NCBI GenBank assembly: GCA_002697255.1
Contig: NZUH01000030.1
Span: 56,692 to 93,535, forward strand
Direction: 5' to 3'
Origin: Flavobacteriaceae bacterium
GTDB lineage: Bacteria; Bacteroidota; Bacteroidia; Flavobacteriales; Flavobacteriaceae
DNA: 36,844 nucleotides
Part shown: in pieces, positions 32,255-36,844 of the stretch
Numbering within the stretch: position 1 is the stretch's first letter
Layout: the number at the start of each line of letters is the position of its first letter
Program-made: the position numbers and the translations under genes
The notes under the pieces: model-generated
The model's input: only the letters and a program-made list of their open reading frames with translations
The model's database searches: none
What the model was told of the DNA's origin: nothing

Positions 32255-33372
32255 TTTTTTTAAAAAAAGTAACAGAAAAAAAAGATTTAAAATATTTTGT
32301 AATGTTTCCCTTTAAACTTTACAAGGGTTCAAAATATTGGGTTCCACCAATTATAAATCAAGAAATGAATAACTTCAATGAAGATTTGAATCCAAATTTA
32401 AAGGATTCTAGTGTAGAACTATTTTTGGCATTAGAAGAGAAAAAAGTTGTAGGTAGAATAGCAGTGATTATAAATTGGTTTGAGGTAAAAAAACAAAAGA
32501 CTAATAAAATAAGATTTGGCTGGTTTGATTTTATCGATAATTACGATGTTAGTAAAAAGCTTTTGGAAAAAGTAACGGAAATCGGCAAAGCTAACAAACT
32601 TGAATATATGGAGGGGCCAATGGGTTTTAGTAATTTAGATAAAGTTGGAGTTCTAACCAGTGGATTTGATGTTATTGGGACAATGATTACAACTTATAAT
32701 TATGATTATTATAAAAATCATTATGAAAAGCATGGATTAAAAGTTGAGAAAACATTTCATGAAAAAACATTTATGTTTAAAGATATTGATCTGGATTACT
32801 ATGAAAAAATGAGTAGAATTGTTAAGAAACGAAATAACCTTAAAGAGGTGAATTTTTATTCTACAAGTAAGGTAATGGATAGAGCAAATGAAATGTTTGA
32901 TTTATTTAATCAATCTTATTCTAAATTATCTTCTTTTGTGAAAATTTCTGAAAAACAAAAAGAACATATGAAGAAAAAATTTCTAAGTTTTATTAATCCA
33001 GAATACATAAAATTTGTAGAAAATAGCGAAAATAAGATTATTGCCTTTGCAATTATTATGCCCTCCTTTGCAAAAGCATTACAGAGAATGAATGGTAAAT
33101 TATTCCCTTTTGGATTCTTGAACCTATTATATGCTAAAAAATTCAATAAAGATGTTACACTTTACTTAATAGGAATACACTCAGATTATCAAAAAATAGG
33201 AGTAACTGCAATCATTTTTAACTCTTTTATTCAGACGCTAAAAAATAAAGGAATACAGGTTTGTAGAAGAACTCCTGAACTTACTGATAATATTTCAATA
33301 GATAAATTATGGAAAAAGTTAAATCCAAAACTTATAAAAAAGAGAAGTACTTATAAATTAGAATTACATTAG
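32251..33372 (+). CDS. YghO-like GNAT-fold acyltransferase
   Basis: 373 residues. The N-terminal block 'YFVMFPFKLYKGSKYWVPPI' and 'LFLALEEKKVVGRIAVIINW', then 'EYMEGPMGFSNLDKVGVLTS', resemble the YghO-type group of the acyl-CoA N-acyltransferase superfamily. The C-terminal half ends with a second GNAT-like segment 'LIGIHSDYQKIGVTAIIFNS'. Homologues in Flavobacteriia are, from memory, sometimes called 'GTP cyclohydrolase'; no cyclohydrolase motif is present. It overlaps the outer-membrane protein gene by 4 nt and converges on the cysteate acyltransferase with a 9-nt overlap. A role in N-acylating a long-chain base is a hypothesis from position and fold. Confidence 0.8.
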   Translation: MIFLKKVTEKKDLKYFVMFPFKLYKGSKYWVPPIINQEMNNFNEDLNPNLKDSSVELFLALEEKKVVGRIAVIINWFEVKKQKTNKIRFGWFDFIDNYDVSKKLLEKVTEIGKANKLEYMEGPMGFSNLDKVGVLTSGFDVIGTMITTYNYDYYKNHYEKHGLKVEKTFHEKTFMFKDIDLDYYEKMSRIVKKRNNLKEVNFYSTSKVMDRANEMFDLFNQSYSKLSSFVKISEKQKEHMKKKFLSFINPEYIKFVENSENKIIAFAIIMPSFAKALQRMNGKLFPFGFLNLLYAKKFNKDVTLYLIGIHSDYQKIGVTAIIFNSFIQTLKNKGIQVCRRTPELTDNISIDKLWKKLNPKLIKKRSTYKLELH

Positions 33373-34608
33373 TTTTTCCGAAATCTTTTTATAAACACCT
33401 GATGTCAATCGATCTCTAATTGATGAAAATGCATCTAATGTTTCTTCGATATCTTTAAAATTGTGTGAAGCAGTTGGGATTAGTCTCAATAAAATTAGTC
33501 CTTTTGGAATAACAGGATAAATAACAATTGAGCAGAAAATTTTATAATTTTCTCTCAAATCTTTAACTAATGCAAAAGCCTCTGGAACAGATCCTTTTAA
33601 ATAAACAGGAGTTACGCAACTTTGAGTAGAACCAATATCAAATCCTCTATCTTTTAATCCTGATTGAAGTTTATTTACATTATCCCAAAGCTTTTGTTTT
33701 ATCACAGGTCTGGATTTTAATATATCCAAACGTTTTAATATTCCTTCAACTAACTGCATTTGAAGAGATTTTGCAAAAACCTGTGATCTCATATTATATT
33801 TCAAAAAATCTATAATTTCTTTATCTGAAGCAATAAAAGCTCCTGTACTTGCCATTGATTTTGCAAATGTTGCAAAATACACATCAATTTCATCTTGAAT
33901 ACCTTGCTCCTCCCCTGCACCTCCACCAGTTTTACCTAATGTTCCAAAACCATGAGCATCATCAACTAATAATCTGAAATTAAATTTTTTCTTTAGTTCA
34001 ACAATTTCTTTTAGCCTACCCTGTTCTCCACGCATTCCAAACACACCTTCAGAAATAACTAAAATACCACCATTAGTTTCATTAGCTATTTTTGTTGCTC
34101 TTCCAAGATTTTTTTCAAGACTTTCCATGTCGTTATGTTGATATGTGAATCTTTTCCCTAAGTGAAGTCTAACTCCGTCTACAATACATGCGTGAGAATC
34201 AATATCATATACTATAACATCATTTTTGCTTACAAGTGAATCAATTGTAGATAATATTCCTTGATAGCCAAAATTTAAAACATAAGCAGCTTCTTTATTT
34301 ACAAAATCTGCTAATTCATTTTGAAGTTTTTCATGTAAATCAGTATGACCAGACATTAATCTTGCACCCATTGGATAGGCAGAACCATATTTAGCGGCAG
34401 CTTCTGCATCAATTTCTCTAACCTCAGGGTGATTAGCTAAACCGAGATAATCATTAACACTCCAAGTTATAACCTCTTTTCCGTTAAATTTCATTCTACT
34501 TGAAATATCACCCTCAAGCTTGGGGAAGGCAAAATAACCCTCTGCAATATCTGCCCATTTTCCCAACGGGCCCTTATTATTTCGCATTCTATCAAATAAA
34601 TCTCTCAT
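33364..34608 (-). CDS. Putative cysteate C-acyltransferase / serine palmitoyltransferase-like (alpha-oxoamine synthase)
   Basis: 414 residues of the PLP-dependent alpha-oxoamine synthase family (KBL/SPT). Visible sites are 'WSVNDYLGLANHPEVREID', 'GARLMSGHTDLHEKLQ', 'VYDIDSHACIVDGVRLHLGK', the PLP-nitrogen Asp in 'LLVDDAHGFGTLGKTGGGAG' and the Schiff-base lysine in 'YFATFAKSMASTGAF' (about residue 245). It condenses an amino acid with a fatty acyl-CoA. The gene 22 nt upstream is a probable cysteate synthase, which points to cysteate as the amino acid and capnine (sulfonolipid) as the product, as described for Flavobacterium johnsoniae. Serine and sphingolipid synthesis remain an alternative. 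Confidence 0.85.
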   Translation of the reverse strand: MRDLFDRMRNNKGPLGKWADIAEGYFAFPKLEGDISSRMKFNGKEVITWSVNDYLGLANHPEVREIDAEAAAKYGSAYPMGARLMSGHTDLHEKLQNELADFVNKEAAYVLNFGYQGILSTIDSLVSKNDVIVYDIDSHACIVDGVRLHLGKRFTYQHNDMESLEKNLGRATKIANETNGGILVISEGVFGMRGEQGRLKEIVELKKKFNFRLLVDDAHGFGTLGKTGGGAGEEQGIQDEIDVYFATFAKSMASTGAFIASDKEIIDFLKYNMRSQVFAKSLQMQLVEGILKRLDILKSRPVIKQKLWDNVNKLQSGLKDRGFDIGSTQSCVTPVYLKGSVPEAFALVKDLRENYKIFCSIVIYPVIPKGLILLRLIPTASHNFKDIEETLDAFSSIRDRLTSGVYKKISEKLM

Positions 34609-34630
34609 AATTTTATAATTAATAATATTT

Positions 34631-35635
34631 TTAATTTAAATCCAAAAAGCCTTGATCTTTCATCCAATTATCATCAAATATTTTACTTAGATATCTAGAT
34701 CCGTGATCAGGAAAAATAACAACTATCATATCGGACTCTTTAAATTCACATAATTTATTAAGCTCTTTTACTGCTTGAAATGCTGCACCGCTAGTATATC
34801 CTACAAAAATACCTTCTTTTTTAACAATTTCTCTAGCTGTATGTGCACTTTCTTTATCCGTTACTTTAATAAATTTATCTATTATTTGAAAATCAGTTAC
34901 TGCAGGTATTAAGTTTTTTCCTAAACCTTCAATTCTGTAAGGAAAAATCTCCTTTTCATCAATTTTACCGGTTTCATGATATTTCTTTAAAATGGAACCA
35001 TATGCATCTACTCCAATAATTTTAATATTTGAATTCATTTCTTTTAAGAATTTTGCAGTACCTGAAATTGTACCTCCTGTTCCACTACAAACGACTAGAT
35101 GAGAAATTTTTCCGTCAGTTTGTTCCCATATCTCAGGACCAGTTGTCAAATAATGTGCTTCTGCATTTAACTCATTAAAATATTGATTAATATATATAGA
35201 TCCAGGGATATCTTTATGGAATTTTTTTGCAACTTCGTAATATGATCTTGGATCATCTGCTGCAACATTAGATGGACATACATGGACCTCTGCCCCCATG
35301 GCTTTTAACATATCAATTTTATCCTTTGATGATTTCGATGTAACGGCTAAAATACATTTATATCCTTTCATTAGTGAAACCATCGCAAGGCTAAATCCGG
35401 TATTTCCAGATGTTGTTTCAATGATTGTATCACCTTTTTTTAATATTCCTTTATTTTCAGCGGAAACGATTATATGAAGGGCAATTCTGTCTTTTGAAGA
35501 TTGCCCAGGGTTAGAAGATTCAAGCTTTGCTAGATATGTTCCAGGAAAGCTTTTACTTAATTTATTTATTTTTACCATAGGTGTATTGCCTACAAGCTCC
35601 AATAAATTATTAAAAACATTATTTTTTCGGTTCAT
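34631..35635 (-). CDS. PLP-dependent cysteine-synthase-family enzyme, probable cysteate synthase
   Basis: 334 residues of the fold-type II PLP family. The Schiff-base lysine is in '[14 protein letters not shown]' (about residue 49), the substrate loop is '[13 protein letters not shown]' and the phosphate-binding glycines are in '[17 protein letters not shown]'. The C-terminus '[18 protein letters not shown]' is typical. A cystathionine beta-synthase or cysteine synthase is possible by motif. Direct coupling to the alpha-oxoamine synthase gene favours cysteate synthase (O-phosphoserine plus sulfite to cysteate) feeding capnine synthesis; serC in the same window makes O-phosphoserine. A -7 element TATTTTTG lies 34 nt upstream, so the pair forms its own operon. 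Confidence 0.82.
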   Translation of the reverse strand: MNRKNNVFNNLLELVGNTPMVKINKLSKSFPGTYLAKLESSNPGQSSKDRIALHIIVSAENKGILKKGDTIIETTSGNTGFSLAMVSLMKGYKCILAVTSKSSKDKIDMLKAMGAEVHVCPSNVAADDPRSYYEVAKKFHKDIPGSIYINQYFNELNAEAHYLTTGPEIWEQTDGKISHLVVCSGTGGTISGTAKFLKEMNSNIKIIGVDAYGSILKKYHETGKIDEKEIFPYRIEGLGKNLIPAVTDFQIIDKFIKVTDKESAHTAREIVKKEGIFVGYTSGAAFQAVKELNKLCEFKESDMIVVIFPDHGSRYLSKIFDDNWMKDQGFLDLN

Positions 35636-35669
35636 TTTTAGAGAAAAAAGCTTTCAATAAAATAAAAAA

Positions 35670-35677
35670 CAAAAATA
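35670..35677 (-). promoter_or_regulatory. -7 promoter element for the putative capnine operon
   Basis: Minus-strand TATTTTTG matches TAnnTTTG, located between the threonine aldolase stop and the cysteate synthase ATG, with a 34-nt leader. Confidence 0.5.
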
Positions 35678-35702
35678 CGAGATTTTTTTATCTATTTAAA
35701 GA

Positions 35703-36731
35703 TTAAACCATACAATTATCAACAATCTCAAGAAGATTCTTATGATTATTTTCAATATAGTTTAAATGTGTGACTAACCTTATTTTTTTTGGCCCCATAG
35801 AGTGCCAATCAAAAAATACTTTTTGTTTTGTGAAATATTCTATCAATTTCTTTTTTTTAGATGAATTAACCAAGTCAATAATAATAATGTTGGTTTCAAC
35901 GTCATTTATGTTATCAACAAATTCTTTATTTGAAAAATGATTAGCTAATTCTTTAGCTCTTCTATGATCTTCTTTTAATCTCTCTATATTATTTTCAATA
36001 GCATATAATCCTGCTGCAGCCAAATACCCAACTTGTCTCATGGCACCACCCAGGATTTTCCTTATCCTTAACGCATTATTTAAAAACTCTTCTGATCCAA
36101 CTAAAACTGATCCAATTGGACATCCCAAACCTTTACTTAAACAAACAGACATCGTGTCAAAAAACTTTCCGTATAATTTTGGATCATCATTTTTTACTAT
36201 CAATGAGTTCCAAATCCTTGCCCCATCCATATGTAGACCTAAATTATTTTTATTACAAACTTTATTAATTTTATCAAAATCATTAACATTCCAACATGAG
36301 CCCCCACCCTTATTTGTTGTGTTTTCAAGACTCACTAATTTTGATAAAGGTGCATGATAAAATTCTTTAGGGTTAATTGCATCTAATAACTGTTCTGAAG
36401 AAAAAATACCTTTTTCACCTTTTAATAATTTAAAAGAAACTCCGCTGTTAAACGACGCGCCACCACCTTCGTAATTATAAACATGTGAATAGTCGTGAGT
36501 AATCACCTGATCTCCTGGATTTGTGTGAAGTTTAATGGCGGTTTGATTAGCCATAGTTCCTGATGGAAAAAACATTGCTTTATCCATTCCAAAATAATCT
36601 GCAACTAAATTTTCCAACTGTTTAACAGTTGGATCTTCACCATAAACATCATCTCCAACCTTTGCCTTAAGCATAGCATCAAGCATTTTATTACATGGCT
36701 TGGTTATAGTATCACTCCTTAAATCAATCAT
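35703..36731 (-). CDS. ltaE: Low-specificity L-threonine aldolase
   Basis: 342 residues of the beta-eliminating lyase/threonine aldolase family, which cleaves L-threonine (and allo-threonine) to glycine and acetaldehyde with PLP. The opening 'MIDLRSDTITKPCNKMLDAM' and 'VGDDVYGEDPTVKQLE' is diagnostic; 'FFPSGTMANQTAIKLH' binds the PLP phosphate, 'HMDGARIWNS' carries the PLP Asp, and 'SVCLSKGLGCPIGSVLVG' the Schiff-base lysine (about residue 200). Its ATG overlaps the stop of the upstream gene by 4 nt. It ends 67 nt before the cysteate synthase start. Confidence 0.94.
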   Translation of the reverse strand: MIDLRSDTITKPCNKMLDAMLKAKVGDDVYGEDPTVKQLENLVADYFGMDKAMFFPSGTMANQTAIKLHTNPGDQVITHDYSHVYNYEGGGASFNSGVSFKLLKGEKGIFSSEQLLDAINPKEFYHAPLSKLVSLENTTNKGGGSCWNVNDFDKINKVCNKNNLGLHMDGARIWNSLIVKNDDPKLYGKFFDTMSVCLSKGLGCPIGSVLVGSEEFLNNALRIRKILGGAMRQVGYLAAAGLYAIENNIERLKEDHRRAKELANHFSNKEFVDNINDVETNIIIIDLVNSSKKKKLIEYFTKQKVFFDWHSMGPKKIRLVTHLNYIENNHKNLLEIVDNCMV

Positions 36732-36844
36732 CTTATCGGTATATAATTACAATTTTCTGTTCCTATTGGAGAACCATCGGGGATTTTTAAAGAATCTTTT
36801 ATTTCATATTCTTCTGGGTCCTCATAGAAATCTGTAATCATTCT
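36728..36844 (-). CDS. C-terminal end of an unidentified gene, or a 37-aa ORF
   Basis: The minus strand is open from the window edge to a TGA that overlaps the threonine aldolase ATG (ATGA). The visible residues include 'MITDFYEDPEEYEIKDSLKI' and end 'ENCNYIPIR'. The ATG at 36841 could be a start, but the frame continues past the edge, so a longer protein is equally possible. I do not recognise it. Coupling to the aldolase indicates it is a real gene. Confidence 0.6.
   Translation of the reverse strand, partial: RMITDFYEDPEEYEIKDSLKIPDGSPIGTENCNYIPIR

Noticed and set aside
32251-33372. GTP cyclohydrolase annotation
   Set aside because: No cyclohydrolase zinc or substrate motifs; the sequence reads as a GNAT-fold YghO-like protein.
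35795-35815. Second TTGGCAC on the minus strand (inside ltaE) as a sigma-54 site
   Set aside because: No TTG at the -12 position and it lies within a coding region.
1-36844. Defence system, prophage, IS element, CRISPR array or integron
   Set aside because: No transposase, integrase, nuclease operon, repeat-spacer pattern or terminal inverted repeats; gene content is core throughout.

Overview
The window is a stretch of chromosome from a member of the Bacteroidota, most likely class Flavobacteriia with a streamlined, visibly AT-rich genome. Four things point there. The gene families include a PorX-type response regulator, DUF4834, DUF6787, TIGR02757, a Bacteroidota ParC/ParE pair and YfhO. 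Many genes are preceded by the Bacteroidota -7 promoter element TAnnTTTG. Shine-Dalgarno sequences are essentially absent. Convergent genes are packed end to end, often sharing stop codons. There is no rRNA, tRNA, CRISPR array, IS element or prophage; this is core chromosome rather than an island.

Layout: (1) 1-4.3 kb: the C-terminal half of porX, tsaE, a small membrane-anchored protein, then proline dehydrogenase (-), aroB (+) and an Lrp/AsnC regulator (-). (2) 4.3-9.7 kb: an AT-rich gap, a small XRE regulator with a palindromic operator on its start codon, a lipoprotein, and the topoisomerase IV genes parE-parC (-). (3) 9.8-14.7 kb: ychF and a 2[4Fe-4S] ferredoxin (-), diverging from a LuxC-type acyl-CoA reductase followed by serC-serA-DUF6787. 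(4) 14.7-20.9 kb: msrA, a LolD-like ATPase, TIGR02757, a secreted S10 carboxypeptidase, a catalytically degenerate dihydroorotase (PyrC'), an alpha/beta hydrolase and a PhnP-like MBL hydrolase. (5) 21-27.4 kb: a widely conserved protein of unknown function, bcp, a cysteine-less endonuclease III, an untracked 45-aa ORF, an ECF sigma factor and uvrA. (6) 27.3-31.3 kb: a sigma-54-type promoter plus strong terminator that outline a short RNA of about 70 nt, then a GT4 glycosyltransferase, YfhO and DUF4834. (7) 31.4-36.8 kb: an outer-membrane protein and a YghO-like acyltransferase converge on a putative capnine/sulfonolipid pair (cysteate synthase and cysteate acyltransferase). A threonine aldolase and the end of an unidentified gene follow.

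Most genes are housekeeping. The points that stand out are the putative sigma-54-driven small RNA after uvrA, the overlooked 45-aa ORF after the sigma factor, the sulfonolipid genes with a possible N-acyltransferase beside them, and several perfect inverted repeats laid directly over -7 promoter elements (XRE gene, ferredoxin/acyl-CoA reductase, serC, uvrA). All assignments come from reading motifs by eye; no database search was run.
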